Source: Flaveria trinervia
Taxonomy: Eukaryota; Streptophyta; Magnoliopsida; Asterales; Asteraceae
Direction of reading: 5' to 3'
DNA length: 64,000 bases
Assembly: GCA_025506515.1 (NCBI GenBank)
Contig: CM046452.1
Location: 101,648,559-101,712,558 of the forward strand
The position numbers and the translations under genes were made by a program. Shown here piece by piece: positions 45,929 to 59,700 of the stretch (within the stretch, counting starts at the first letter, position 1; each line of letters opens with the position of its first letter). Below the pieces are notes generated by a model. The model saw only the letters and a program-made list of their open reading frames with translations, was not told the origin of the DNA and ran no database searches.

Positions 45929-48900
45929 CATTATGTATGTTACATGTTATTAGCAATTAATGAAATAATAAATTATTTAAAAATTTATAAATAACAACTA
46001 TAAAATAAAAAATATATAAAGTTATATTTTAAGATAAGATATAATAGAAATATTATAATTTAATATGTTTTAATAATTTATTCAAATAAGAAGATTTATA
46101 TTTTGAATTTTTGTTTATTTAGTTTACTTATTTAAAATAAATCTCATATAATAGAAATAGAGTCACGAAACAAAAGTTTAGATTTCAAGAGAAGCTTGCA
46201 AATGTCCCTCCAAAACGTTTTTTTATTAGATAGTATAGATATTAATCTATTATACTCACACTAATATAAGTTACAATTAGTGAAAACTAAGTTTACAACT
46301 ATTTGATTAACGCGTGACTTCAATCTTCATTTAAAGAAAGTTTGAAAACAACTTGTTAAATATTGGATCACTATCTTTAGTAAACCCGCATATTACACGA
46401 GTTGAATAAATAAACTATTATTATAATAAATTTATTAAATATAAAATGATATTATAAGATATGATATAACTTAAATTACGTATGAGAAATGACTATAAAT
46501 AATAAAACAGTGATATCGACTTTTAAAAGTATTATTTTTAATTTTTTTTAAATAAATATTTTGTTTTAAAACAAACCATATGAAAATATATATATTTAAA
46601 ATATATTATTACAACTTACAAATTTGCTTAATTTTTTTTAAAAAATTGACTTTTTAAATATTAAAATAATATTATCAATAATTAAAGTAATTATTTAATA
46701 AGAGAAAGACGAAAAATTTGAGTGAAAATAATTATGGTAATGACATGTGACATTTTTATTTACTTTTATTAGGGTAAGAAGATATTCAACTCGGATCAGC
46801 TCGTTTAAATATTGAGGCCCCTTGGTTTGGCTTTATTTACAAATCAAGTCACACATAAAATAGTGAATAAAAAAACAGTTTTTTTATCCCTCCTTGATCA
46901 TCAACTGCGCTTTTGAAACCCTAATTAAGAACTTCCCTTAATAGAAAACCCCATATGAACCTACAAAACAGACTCATCTTGATTGTTATATTCAGGACAT
47001 ACCCATGTTCTTGTACAGTAGAATTCTGTCCTGCTGAGAATGTAATTAAGAGATCAGCAGCATGTTCGTCTTCAAAGTGTCTTCAGGATGAAAAAAGTGA
47101 ACGTACTATAGTTCACTGAGGTTGAAAATCATGATATCTTTCTGTTCACAAATCTTTATTAGTGATTACCCTTAATTCTCTTCACGTTTGTTTACGAGAT
47201 CTGTAGATCTCAATTCTTTGGCCCTAAATTTCGAAATTTCTTTCTTTTTTCTTTTAACATCTAATCCCATGTTTCTTATGAGTTTGACGAGATTATCAGA
47301 ACACAAGTGGAGATCGATGTTGTTATGAATCCATACTCTAGATCGAATTATTATGATTCTGGGGTAAGATTTTATATAACTTTTAGTTTGTGCCCTAAAA
47401 TTCCAACAGTTACAGCTTTTTATTGTCATGTTTCTTGACAAAATATTATCCATAAATCTTGTTGTGGTTTCTCTTACCTTACCTATAACAGTTAATGTTG
47501 GTCTCAGAAGATATTGAACTTCATGTTATTATGCAATTGTAGATTGTTTTATGTACTACTTGCTCTTGTGCCAACAGTTCTTGATCTTGAAGGTATTGTT
47601 CATATATACTCTTGTAATGTCAAGTTTCCTGCAGTACTCAATCTTTCTTTGCTGTTATTTCACAGCTCCACTTCATGTATATAATTGGCCATTGCAAATT
47701 TCAATATTTCTTACTGATTTGTTCTTGTAATTTGTAATATATTTTGGTTAGGAGATTATATAGCGAAATAGGTTTCGAGATTGCTGGAAGCTAGCTTACT
47801 AATTAAGCCGGTGTATGTGATCAGTGGGGATAATTAGTTGTTAATATGATATGTTTAATTCATCAAATTTCCTACACAGACATGTTGGTTGGTGTTTGAT
47901 TGGATACAATTCAGCCCTATTAAACACAAGATTATCTGGTTATCTTTATTCTAGTTATCATATATATGTATAACTTGTGTCATCTGAAACTTAGTTTGGT
48001 GTGCTAGCTGTTAGTTTCGCATGCAAGATTATTCGCTAGCTAGTTTCGTTTCTTTTTTTTTTGTATATAAACAACTTCGTAAGATTACTTCAAGTTACAA
48101 AAATCAAATCAGAAAACTAAACCCTAAGATTATTTCAAGTTATCAACATTAAATGATCAGGAAAGTTTCCCCGATCTCTTGATCTCTCTCAGTTTACATG
48201 CTGGTGTTCCTTGTTAATTAATTGACGGTTAGGAACATGTTAAACCACAAAAAATAATAGTTCATTGTGCTATATGTTAACCCTAATTAAAAGGTCAATT
48301 ATTCAGCGTCCTTTTGTTTATGCATATCTAGCTTTGGAGAAAATCTTAATAACATGATAATAAACCCTGTTATACACATAAAATTTAGCAATCAATAGTA
48401 GATGGTGTGTTGAGTTGTTTGCAAGTAAGAACAAGAGAGCATGGTATGCATATACTTGGTTGTTTCGGGAGTAAGTAGGTACACTCAAAAGGGGCATGCT
48501 GCTGTATAGTAGCTAATAAAGTAAATTGAAAAGAAAGCACTAATAATTATTAGGGTTCTATATGTTCAATTCATTATCTCGTTGTCATCCACCGGCATGG
48601 TACATTAATAATAAGTAGCGTGGGACCTCTTCTTTTCACTCAATCATTTCCCTAATACTACTCACATATGGACCTAGTAAGTAAGTGGTCATTATTCGAG
48701 TACAAAGAGATGTGAGAATAACCTAGGGTTTGGTACAAGCCAATCGGCATGTTAATATGAAAAATGATACTTCTGCCGGACCTTAGAACACCGGTAAGAC
48801 TGATCGACCTAATGTAACATAAAGATCTCTTTATGAGTTCGAGTTATAAAAACAAACCCCTACACAAATGTAAGTAAGTATGTGTATGTACTCAAGGTGT

Positions 48901-49555
48901 AAGTCACCTAAGGCTTAAGACCCGTGCATGTACTTGTAATCTTGTGGCACAAATTTGTAATTCATAATATATTGTTTTAGTTTGTTCTAAAAAATATTTT
49001 TAGCAACAAAATTACACAAGAATGTAATGAACTCTATTTAAATTATCATGACATGTAATAAACTTGTAAACTTATATTATAGTAAAAGCACGGGGGCGTC
49101 AACGGGGTTGTGACCCATTGTGGAATTTTTTAAATTTCTATATTTAGACGATTGTTGGTGTTTCTAAGTGTGAAATGAAAGTATAGTGAATTTTAGATAA
49201 TTAGCTACCATAAGTATGAGAATCTAACTTTTATAACCGCGAATCTATTGGTCAATGTAGTTGATTCTCATCTTTTACGCACACCTGAGCCACTTGTCAC
49301 CTCCCTCTTCATCAGTTAGCATGCCACATCAACGGAATCTAGAGTTTGCTTGCAACAAGAGAGGGTGCAAACTCAAAAAACATCACAATTCGCTACCTCA
49401 AATATCAGATTATCTACAAACCACTAAAATTTCATAAGCGTTTGATAGCAATTAAGTTCAAATTGAGGTCTCTTACACAAAGCTCCCTTCATTTACACAT
49501 AAAGTTAACATACACTATATATACATAGTGATAGCCTTTCATAGGGTAGACTAAA
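45929..49555. other. spacer upstream of the TCP gene
   Basis: AT-rich to about 46780, then more mixed sequence to the TCP promoter. CCCTAATTAAGAACTTCCC and similar leader-like words around 46910-46960 hint at an unplaced transcript, but no coding exon could be supported. TATATATA at 49516 is only 40 bases from the TCP start codon, so it is an uncertain TATA box. Confidence 0.4.
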
Positions 49556-50618
49556 ATGATGCATCATTCCAACAGCAATATTGGCAACACCTCTTTCTCT
49601 ACTATTTACCAACAAAGCATGACTTCTTTCAGCTACTACAACCATGTAACTGCAAATCTTAAGACCACTAATATGCAGTCCACCATGGAGAAATCTAGCT
49701 ACAACAATGGGCACTTTCATGCCACTGATGCTGGAGATCCCTTCAACAGTCATGAGAATCTTCAAACCAACTGTTTAACACACAAGAGATCATCGAAAAA
49801 AGATCGTCACAGCAAGATCAACACCGCTCGAGGCCCGAGGGACCGACGAATGAGACTGTCCATTGATGTTGCAAAAAAATTCTTTAAGTTGCAAGATATG
49901 CTAGGGTTTGATAAGGCTAGCAATACTGTTGAGTGGCTGCTTATGAAGTCAAAACATGCTATTCGAGATCTCCAACCCCAACAGTTGAATCAGAGCTGCA
50001 GCCTCAAGGGTGCATTAAGCAGTTCATCTTCTGCTTCAGAGTGTGAAGTTATGTCTTTGATTGATCACTCTTTAGCTAAAGAAACAAGAGCAAAAGCAAG
50101 GGCAAGAGCAAGGAAGAGAGCAAATGAAAAGAGGAATATCAAATTTGGATGTGATGGTGAAGGCAGTGATCAATGTGCAAATCTTGGACCGGGTTTGGAT
50201 CCCGTTGTGGACCGAACTACGAATCGCTTAGAACCATCGATCCCCTTTGGAGTTCAGTTAACCAATTTAGCCGAATACCCGAGCTCTCATTTTCAGTTTA
50301 AGCAAGGGATTGTTGATGATAATTCATCCATGATGTCAAGCAATTGGAGCCCATACGTCTTGTTCAATTATCAGAATACTTTGGCACCTTCTCAAGAGGT
50401 AATAATCTACTTTAATTTAAGTTCATATATATTTCCTAAATGACTGACTATCAAGATAAGGTCACTCATAAAGTAGGTATTAACAAGAAATGATATATGT
50501 ATATCATTGATTGTATGCAATGTACATAATTAAGCTGATATGTTTATATTGTTTGTAGCATCACTTCAGTGATTTTGAGATTCTTGGTAAATCATGGGAT
50601 CTAGGGATCAACAATTAG
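49556..50618 (+). CDS. TCP transcription factor of the CYC/TB1 (ECE) clade, two exons
   Basis: DNA-binding growth regulator, 300 residues. Exon 1 is 49556-50398, exon 2 is 50559-50618, with a GT-AG intron in phase 0. TCP domain at residues 81-140 ([20 protein letters not shown], helix 1 [18 protein letters not shown], helix 2 [12 protein letters not shown]). Residues 162-164 are Glu-Cys-Glu, the motif that names the ECE clade. The arginine-rich R domain follows at 174-191 ([18 protein letters not shown]). The short second exon encodes [16 protein letters not shown], a C-terminal motif kept in this clade. The domain wording ([16 protein letters not shown]) is closer to CYC3/CYC1 members than to CYC2 ray-floret genes, so bud outgrowth or general meristem roles are as likely as floral symmetry. 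Start: two adjacent ATGs, 49556 and 49559; the true one is undetermined. Confidence 0.93.
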
Positions 50619-51724
50619 GTCAGTTCTGCTTTTTCATATTATTACCGTTACAATGCTTGAGTTTTCTGGTTGTAAAATTCATATATCGATTTAATTAATA
50701 AGGTGATAAGGTTTATTACTATACATTGATTCTTGTGGCTGAATGATTATTATTTGATAACCAGTGTTGTAATAATGTGTATTCGAGTTTATTTTTTCTG
50801 AGGTCATTGTGATCCTCCATATACGTCCTTGTATCGAACTATGTATATTTGAGAGTAATGTAAAAAGACTCTTTTATATTGAAGCATATGATATTGCTAT
50901 CTTTCTTGTAACCTAGACATTATAACAGATGATCTAGTATTCTTTCTCTTTTATCATTTTTCTTACCACTCTACATCAATATAACCATTCTTGAACCCAT
51001 TTCAAGAAACTAGCTAGGGCTAGTGGGAGAAGACGTACGATGACAACACTGTGTTGTCGCCACATATAGGTTTATCACAATAACAAGTCGTCATCACAAG
51101 GTTCACATTTTGACATCTTCAACGACGTCTCATTTACTTTCTATACATTTTCTTGACAAAGATGGCAAGTTTCTTTTATCACCATAATGGCTTCTACAAT
51201 CATGACAATCATTTTTTGTTACTAACAATAATTTATAATTGAATTGTTATATTATATATGTCTGCACATAATGTGTTTGTAATTTTTCGGTGAGAAAAAT
51301 AGCAAGAATTGTTGTATTGAATGTTGTTTGATTTGACTTGTAGTCTGTAAAACTTAATTTTCTTTACTTTTGAGCTAAATCTAAAAATCAAGCAATATAA
51401 ATGATAGACTTTTGAATATGTGCATCAATACTCATTACATAGCGAATCAAAGAGCTAGGGCATCATTGTGATGGGTTCGACAACTGTTATGAATATACGT
51501 GCATCAAGCTAATAACCACATTAACTCGAAATCTCGAATATAAAAAGTTAGACACAATACTGCAATAGGATAAAGCATATGTACTAATTATATACATATG
51601 CATCAAAACTAATTACAATATACATAAATCAAATATCAGAAGTGCGACATACCATTTAATTATATTTACATGCATATGCATCAACCTCAAATCTATAAAT
51701 GTTTGACACAACTTATAGACATCT

Positions 51725-52123
51725 GTAGGGTTGTAAACGAGCCGAGCCGAGCCGGGATAGGTTTGAGCTCTAGCTTGAAGCTTATCGAGCCGGCTCGGCT
51801 CGACTCGAACATTTTAACTAGCTGAAAACACCGGTTCGAGTTTGGCTCGTGAAAAGCTTGAGCCAGCTTGTGGCTCGTTCGAGCCGGCTTGATTTAAAAA
51901 AAATCTTTATTTTTTCACATCAATTTATATGAAAACACAAAAAATATATATTAGGGATTTTACCTTTTGTACGGTACTTCGTACTTAAGGGATCAAATAT
52001 CATTATCTTGAATATAAACAATTTACTATCCAATTATATATTTTTAAACAAAATAATTAATGTTTCTAAAAAGAATTCATTTTTATTTTAAGAAAACTTT
52101 TTTAAAATCCTAATATAAAAAAC

Positions 52124-52161
<38 letters not shown>

Positions 52162-52425
52162 TATTATTATTATTACTATTATTATTATTATTATTATATT
52201 ATAATACTAATATAGATTATTATATGCACCGAGTCAGAGCCGAGCCATGGAACCGACCCTCGAACCGAGCTAACCTTGGCTCGAGTTCGGCTCGTTTAGA
52301 ATTTTAGCCGAGCCGAGCCGACTCGCTTAGATACGAACTCTTTCAAGCCGAACTTTTTTCGAGCTTTTCGTTAACGAACTTCGAGCGAATTTCGAGTAGT
52401 GAACTTTTTGTACAGCACTATATAT
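51725..52425. mobile_element. MITE-like element with GAGCCGAGCCG-rich ends
   Basis: Left end TAGGGTTGTAAACGAGCCGA and right end, reversed, AGTGCTGTACAAAAAGTTCA enclose a stretch where both flanks are rich in GAGCC / GGCTC words facing each other, with an AT-rich core that includes an AAT/ATT hairpin. The ends resemble hAT-type MITE termini. No 8-bp target duplication was found. Confidence 0.5.
52134..52200. repeat. (AAT)n(ATT)n self-complementary microsatellite
   Basis: A run of AAT units passes directly into ATT units, making a near-perfect palindrome able to form a long hairpin. Confidence 0.95.
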
Positions 52426-55156
52426 TTGGGGTGTTACACCTTTATATATCCCGTATGGTTTCAAGGTTTACACTATTCTTAGGTTAACTTATTAGTGTCT
52501 TCTATGCTCCTTGCTTTCTTATCTATATACAATTCTAATGTTATCAAATTGAATGAAAATTTAGGACAGCCGTCTTGATTTTCACTACATTATGCTTTGC
52601 GTCTTGATTCTTCTTCTTCTTCAACTAATAAACAACTTTAAATTTACATGAGATACATGCACGAGTACGTACTTGCCTATTTATTATCGAAATTTCTCAT
52701 TGCTAATCAATTAAAACTACCTCTTTTAGGTTCTTGTATACAATATTTGAGGTCTCTTTGCAAGAGGCAAAACATTTCAATACTGTCGGTTCAACCGTTC
52801 AAGTAAGTGAAAATTCAAAAGGGATTACCTTGAAGGTTATATGAATTAACTTAAAATATTCACTTGACCGTTCTGTGACTTGTTTGATGGATGATGAATC
52901 AATCGGGATGTTATTATCAAAATGTCTTGTAAGATTCTTCTACATATTTTGGTACGTACTACACATTTGGAGAAATGGCCCGGCGTAAGACATGATTGTT
53001 GGAATTTGATGTAATTGCGTCTTCTTCCATTCGGGATCGACACTTTAGAGGATAAGATATGTGCCATCATCCCTTCGTGACAATATGAGGTTGCCATCAT
53101 ATACCTTTATATAATTATGTTTTTACAACTACTTGAAATTGATATCAAAACACAAAAGCATATTACATGGGTTGTTGGAAAACAAGAAGCAAAAAGAGAG
53201 AGAGAGAGAGATTTAGTCATTTGAACCGAGAATGATACAATATTAATAAATTAGAGCATTCATAGCCCATTCCTCATATATATGGGAGTGAGTATCATAT
53301 AAAGTAGGGATGGTTGTGAGTGGTTGTAAGTTAAAAAGGTAGAAAATTTATGGGATTGTATTGTAATTTTTATATTTGAAAAAAACAATACAACTCTCAT
53401 AAATTATTTGATATTTTGAAAAATGATTGTAAGTGGATGAGAAGGAATATTAATGATAAAGATATAAAAAAATATTATTTAGTTGAAAATAAATGAGAAA
53501 AATAAAAATATTTTGTGTAATTATAACGATGAGAATAATGGGTGGATTGTGAATGCTATTGCATATAGAAAACCTAGTCAAAACAACTTTTTGAGACATA
53601 ATTTTGTGTATAAAGCTTATGTCTAATACAATATATGTGACGTGCTACATATGGGTACGGGAATCAATAGTGTTGCTCTTATGACGAAAGGATCATATCA
53701 ATTAAGCCATTTTTTTATGTTTCCTCTAGAAGTCTTCTAAGTGTTTTATTAATAGGCGACTTCTCATAATAATAATCAAGTCTTTTTAAGTGTTTAATAA
53801 AATCATTCATCTTTTTTAGTCGTTTAAAATTATTAATCTTTTATTTTATATATATATATATATAATCAATCAGTCACCCATAAATCAAATGATTATTAGT
53901 ACCAAACCAATGTCATTTACACCTGAAATAGATGATGACCAAGGCTGTTAACTAAATACAAAGGTTTCAAACCCTAGATATACTGATAAGATACATGTTG
54001 ATCATCATACATGAACTTGATCAGTATAGTGTCTCCATTGATTCCAATAATCTCGGTTTACCGTCATACCCTCTCCTATCAATCAAGAGGCATATGACCG
54101 TTGAGAAATCCATACAAAGAAGCCGTATGAAAATCTTTAGAGTATCTGTATCAATATAATTTAAAGCTTAGCCTACTAGTTAGATGAGCTACCCTAGCCC
54201 ATCACAACTACAAAGCATCGTGACAAATCCAGCCCAAACATAAAATTACATGCAAAATAAATAATGGAATATTATAACAAATACTAAAAGATAATATATT
54301 TGACATGGAATTGAATATATTCTTATACATTTTTTACTATATGCAATATAACTTTTCATTAATTATTTGTTTGTGATGAAAATATGATATCCCGGTTAAA
54401 CTAATTGATGGTAAACACAAGCATCAACCCGGGAGGTATAAGTTGTTAAATGCATCATGGATGAATTTTGAATTGAATTTTACTTTTAGTTAAGCTTTTA
54501 AAAATTAAGTAAAAGTTACCAATTTTTATAATTTTAAATTTGAATTAAATATAAAAAATAATCACTAAACAGTAATTAGGCCGGATTTATATATGTTCTA
54601 TTTAGTCGTTTAATGACTTTAAACTACTAAAATACCGAATGTTTTTATAGAAAATAATTATAATTAAAAGCTTGATTACTAGGGTTGCCCTTGGGATTAT
54701 TTTAAGTTATTAAAATCCATATTTTAGAAATAAAGGTTTGGTGTTGCCTCCAACAAAAATGCAAATTTCTTTGACTTGCATGTTTAGGAGGAATACATAA
54801 GAAAAAAAAATTGTTAAAATAAAAAATTAGATTCACTTCATGAGATCCGGTTAATGCGATCTATTCAGTTGAACGCCGCTATATATAGCGAGCCCATCTT
54901 AACTTATATATAAAAAAAGATTTCCAGTGATTAATATATAAAAATATTCAAAATGATATACGGATGATGATATGTGTGCTTTCATAATTTATTAATTTTG
55001 GAAGAAAAAAAAAAGAATAATTAAAAGTAAGAAAAAGTCAAAGGGTTAGAGAAAATGGAAGTGTTGAGAAGCATTTGCTTGAACGCGAAGGCAGGTGGTG
55101 TTGGAAGAATGGTCTGCACCTCCGCTCCTGCTTCTTCTCCGCATTATTTGCACCAT

Positions 55157-55278
<122 letters not shown>

Positions 55279-56294
55279 CCCTCCCCCTCTATTTTCTCAC
55301 CACCCTCTAACAATATATTATTAGTATAGAAAATTATTAAATAGTAATCAAAATTTTTCATTAATAAAATCAGTCAAATAATTTGTTTCAGAAAACTCAC
55401 TCGATCACTTTTTGTTACATGTTCCAGTCAAGTAAACTTCTTAAAAATACTAAAAGATCTTAAGTTAAACTATTTGAAAGAATATATACAAAATTTAGTT
55501 GGTACAGAGTGATTTTTTTCTAATTTGACTTAGATTATCTAATTACAAAAATTGTTATTATGTAGTGAATATTTTTCTGCATTATTACCTCATACTTTGA
55601 GAAAAATCTAAAAAAAACTATTGAATAGTAACAATATTTATATATTTGTTTAAATTTACTTAGTTATAAAAAATAAACATTTATGATAAAAATTCACATT
55701 GAGTACTTTTACAGGGTAAAAACACTTTGAATGAGTTTACTAATATAGTAAGGAAATTTGATTTCTATTTTTCATTATATTATATTTTGTCATTCCAAAC
55801 TAAAAAACTATACTTATATTCATTTTAGCTACATTTAGGTGGCAGAGTTTCTTATCTATTGAAGAAAATCAGTGTTCAAATCCTTGTAGGTAGATACAAA
55901 CTTGTGTAGTTTAAGAGTAGAATAATAAATAAATGTATGAGAAATCATTCTAAACAAAAAAAAATGTATAACTTGAATAATAGCCCAATGATAAGAGATG
56001 AAGCTTATTTAAACATATATAACTTTAAACATAACAAACAGTTTAGAATGATATAGCTTAAAAGTAATATATATTTCTTGTTGAAAAGAATAATGTAATA
56101 ATATATAGGTCAATTACTCTAGACAACATCCAAGTATTAATATTCTTCCATAAATGCAACTTTCGATGGAAGCAAAATAAAAGGCTCTATTAGTTTGTGC
56201 AAATTAAGCTACGGTCTACCTTCTCTTTCCCTAAATACGAAACCTCACCCCTCTTATTCATCTCCTCCCCTCTCCATGCTCCCTCCTCCCTCTT

Positions 56295-56326
<32 letters not shown>

Positions 56327-56332
56327 GCCGCC
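56295..56332. repeat. (CCACCG)n in the CLE leader
   Basis: About six CCACCG units in the untranslated leader, 11 bases before the CLE start codon. Confidence 0.9.
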
Positions 56333-56342
56333 ATCACCCGCT

Positions 56343-56708
56343 ATGGTAGCTAGAGTTTCACCGTCAACAACCACCATCATCTCTCTCGTCTCTCTCTCCA
56401 TCCTCCTTTTGTGGTTGATCACAACTACCTTCATTCTAAGGCACCCACCACCCCTTGCAACCACCACTCGAATTACAAAACAAGAACAAGAACAAGAACA
56501 AGACCAGCATTACCATTCATTATCAGCACGTCGCGCATTGACACACAAGATCACGGGATCACCTTCAACAGAATTTGACTTCACGCCATTCATTCATGCA
56601 CATCAACACCACCATCGCCAGCATCCTGCACGCGGGTCAGAAATTGACCCGCGATATGGAGTTGAGATGCGGCTCGTGCCAACGGGTCCGAACCCGTTGC
56701 ACCATTGA
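56343..56708 (+). CDS. CLE signalling-peptide precursor, 121 residues, intronless
   Basis: Secreted precursor of a CLE peptide, which acts through leucine-rich receptor kinases of the CLV1/BAM type to control meristem, vascular, stomatal or root development. Residues about 10-32 form a hydrophobic signal sequence (IISLVSLSILLLWLITTTFI). The middle is variable and low in complexity (QEQEQEQ, histidine runs). The extreme C terminus is the 12-residue CLE motif RLVPTGPNPLHH, preceded by the family hallmark EIDPRYGVEM. The wording is closest to the CLE9-CLE13 group, which usually has Ser where this has Thr5. Position 4 and 7 prolines, targets of hydroxylation, are present. The ATG at 56343 is the first in frame and gives the signal sequence. 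Confidence 0.93.
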   Translation: MVARVSPSTTTIISLVSLSILLLWLITTTFILRHPPPLATTTRITKQEQEQEQDQHYHSLSARRALTHKITGSPSTEFDFTPFIHAHQHHHRQHPARGSEIDPRYGVEMRLVPTGPNPLHH

Positions 56709-59700
56709 TCAGGTTTCTTTGATCATACTTGATATGTGTACTTGTAGTATATGTTAATTTATTAGAAAAAAAAAAACAAAAAGAGTACAAAATTTATGAT
56801 GGAATTTATTCTTAAATACATATATTTTTTGGGAATTTCTTCTTGATGATTCAGTTTGTATTATGGAGACTTGAGTGGTTAATACTTACATAACCGTACT
56901 GGGTTAGTTTTCTTCCAATTTTTATATTTATGGCTTGCATGTCTTTCTGTGTCTAGCTAAATACAATATGTATATTTAGGCTTATTAATTCGTTTATATA
57001 ATTTATTTTTTACATTATATTTGAAATAATATCTTATACAAATACGCAAGAAAACCACACATAAGAACAAATATCAAATAGTGATATTTGGTTAAACAGA
57101 TTATCATTGACTTTTAATGATGGATCTAGATTCAAAATTCATACAACATATATATTTAAATATTTTTTTATCATAAAATACACACGCTACTGTAAACAGA
57201 TGTCAACGATGATACACACGTCTGGATTTCTCTATGGAATTTCATTGATGTATCAACGACGAATGGTATCGTCACTAGTTGTTTAGCGATAGATCTTGCT
57301 GGTGAAGTCGTGATTTGTACTTGTACATAAATCTTGCATTGTTGTCACCATATATTCTTTTTGTTCTGTTTATTTAATTTATGAACAAATTAATTTTACA
57401 AGTTGCTATCATAATTATTAAGACAATCCTCTTCAAAATTATACTGCTTTTTTATAAGAATAAAAAAAACTAATTATCATCATATAAATATGTAAATAAT
57501 GATGATATATAATCGATTATCTATATAAAGGCTTTTAAGTTGGTCTCTATATATTTTAAAATGATGTCTGTTGAAAGGATTATGAATTTTTAATATGTTT
57601 AGGTTATATAATATATCTAGAAATTTGGCAATATAATTAATTAATAAATAAAGCAAGTGGATTATTAAATTGACGTGATCATGTAGCACTAAAATAAATG
57701 GAGGCCCTTAGATTCAGCGACGATGGAGGAGTGAATGTGACGGCACGGCGTCTCCACGTTTCCGGAAAAAGAAAAAAAAACAGTAAATTAACAGAAAACT
57801 TGTAGTAAAATTTGTTTATTCTTAATATGAATTCAAACAAATTATATATAGTATATTTCTTTATTTGTGGGTTTTAGTATTTTACTTTTATACGTTTTTA
57901 ATATTAAAAATAAATATACTGAATGTTCAAAAAGAGTAAACGAGATTTTGAAAATTTTATGCACTAACTTTAGGCATATTTGAGTTAATTTAACAGTTTT
58001 AGTATTTTTCCGTCTTAGAATTACGGTGTAACTAAACATACATTAGGTGCTATGCAACATGAAAGGATAATGCATTTCCATCTGTTATAATCAAAACCTA
58101 AAAATTGCATTAGAGAAGTTGATTTTTTAGTTATATAATCTATTAGGAGGGGGTACGCATTGTATCACTCTTGAATAATTATTTACCAGTATCAAGTTGT
58201 TGAAATGATTTTTTTAACGATTGATGGTTTAAATATCTTTCTAAGTAAATAATGTAGATTTTATAGTAAATTTTGTATATGTGTGAGTTTAACGTTATTA
58301 AATAGAAATATATACTTTATATATTTGTTAATTTGACGTTAATATAGAAAAGAAAGATAAACTAATGTCACATGATACATAATATATTGTTATAAATATA
58401 GATCACTTTAGACCCTACCCAAGCGTTTGGGAGTTTTGGATTTCTATTATCAGTATATAATGTTAACGTATGTATAGATATGTATAGAATAATAGAAATT
58501 AGTTTGCCTTTTGTATATCACTCTTTTTTTCACACGTGTGAGCTTTTTAAAATTTCTTTGTTGTTTTTTACTAGCAGTTTCTCTTTTTTACTTTAAAATA
58601 TCGGTTAACTTTCACTTACAAATATATAAATCCACATCATTTTCGTAATAAACAATTACTACTGCTACCAACAAAAAAAGTTTAGATACAGGTGTATATT
58701 AGCGTCTATTTATGTAAGCTACCAATAGAAAGAAAATCTAGTTATGATGTATAGATATTACCTCGGTCTTCAAATTTTTTAATCAATTTTCGGGTTTAGC
58801 ATTTTTTAAAATTAATTTTCTACTTTCATAAATTGATATGAACCATAAATGGATACTTGAAAATGTCACATTTTTTATTTTTATTTTTTACAATAACAAC
58901 TCACACATAGCTAATATATTCCTAACTCTACACTACAACGAATTTATACCACACGACATATGCGAGAATAACACCCTTAATCTCAAGGGAAGCTTCGCCG
59001 TTATAACTTCAAACCTTTAATCTTTCCGGTAAGACAATATCTATATAAGAAATAACTCTTTATGGCGCATAGGTGTCCCCCCTCCCGGGTCGCGAATGAG
59101 GTTTGCCCTTCATCGCAAACAAAATAGAACAAAAGTGGTTTTGATACAATTTGTAATAAGCCGTCATCATACCAACCAATAATATTTGTTTGCCCATAAA
59201 AAGCTTAAAATTTTGTTTTTAGTTACCCAAGTAAAAACTTTCCAGCATGTCATACATCCTGGGATCATAAACAAGCTCGCTTAACTCGTCCCCTCTCATC
59301 TACAACTAGTGCATCAAAAATGTGTCGGTGATAGTTTACGCACTGACATTCTTTATATTTTGATATCTCTTATTGTTTTGTGACAAGATTAATGAAGAAA
59401 AGGAAAAAAAATGATAGATGGATGTATGAGTGACGAATTGAGTATTAAGGCTTAAAGTGGTATTTCAACATGGTGGTTATGACTATTTGTAGAGGGGTAG
59501 ATATTCCTTAACCATCATTGACCTTTTTTTAGTGAAAGGCGAGTGGGTAACAAGCAAGTGGACATAAATCCCTTTTCATATTCGTATTATTATTAGCCAT
59601 TATTACTTTTACTGTACCTACGTATTATCACTCAACCACAAAACCCATCAAACACTATTCATCTTTTATCATGCTACATAATTAAAACCTACACAGATAC

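Noticed and set aside
47172..47453. 93-residue minus-strand frame upstream of the TCP gene
   Set aside because: Lys/Ile/Asn-rich sequence typical of chance frames in AT-rich DNA, with no motif or splice context.
52846..53100. 84-residue minus-strand frame
   Set aside because: No recognisable domain in any frame, surrounded by AT-rich spacer; could be a very old gene or transposon remnant but cannot be supported.
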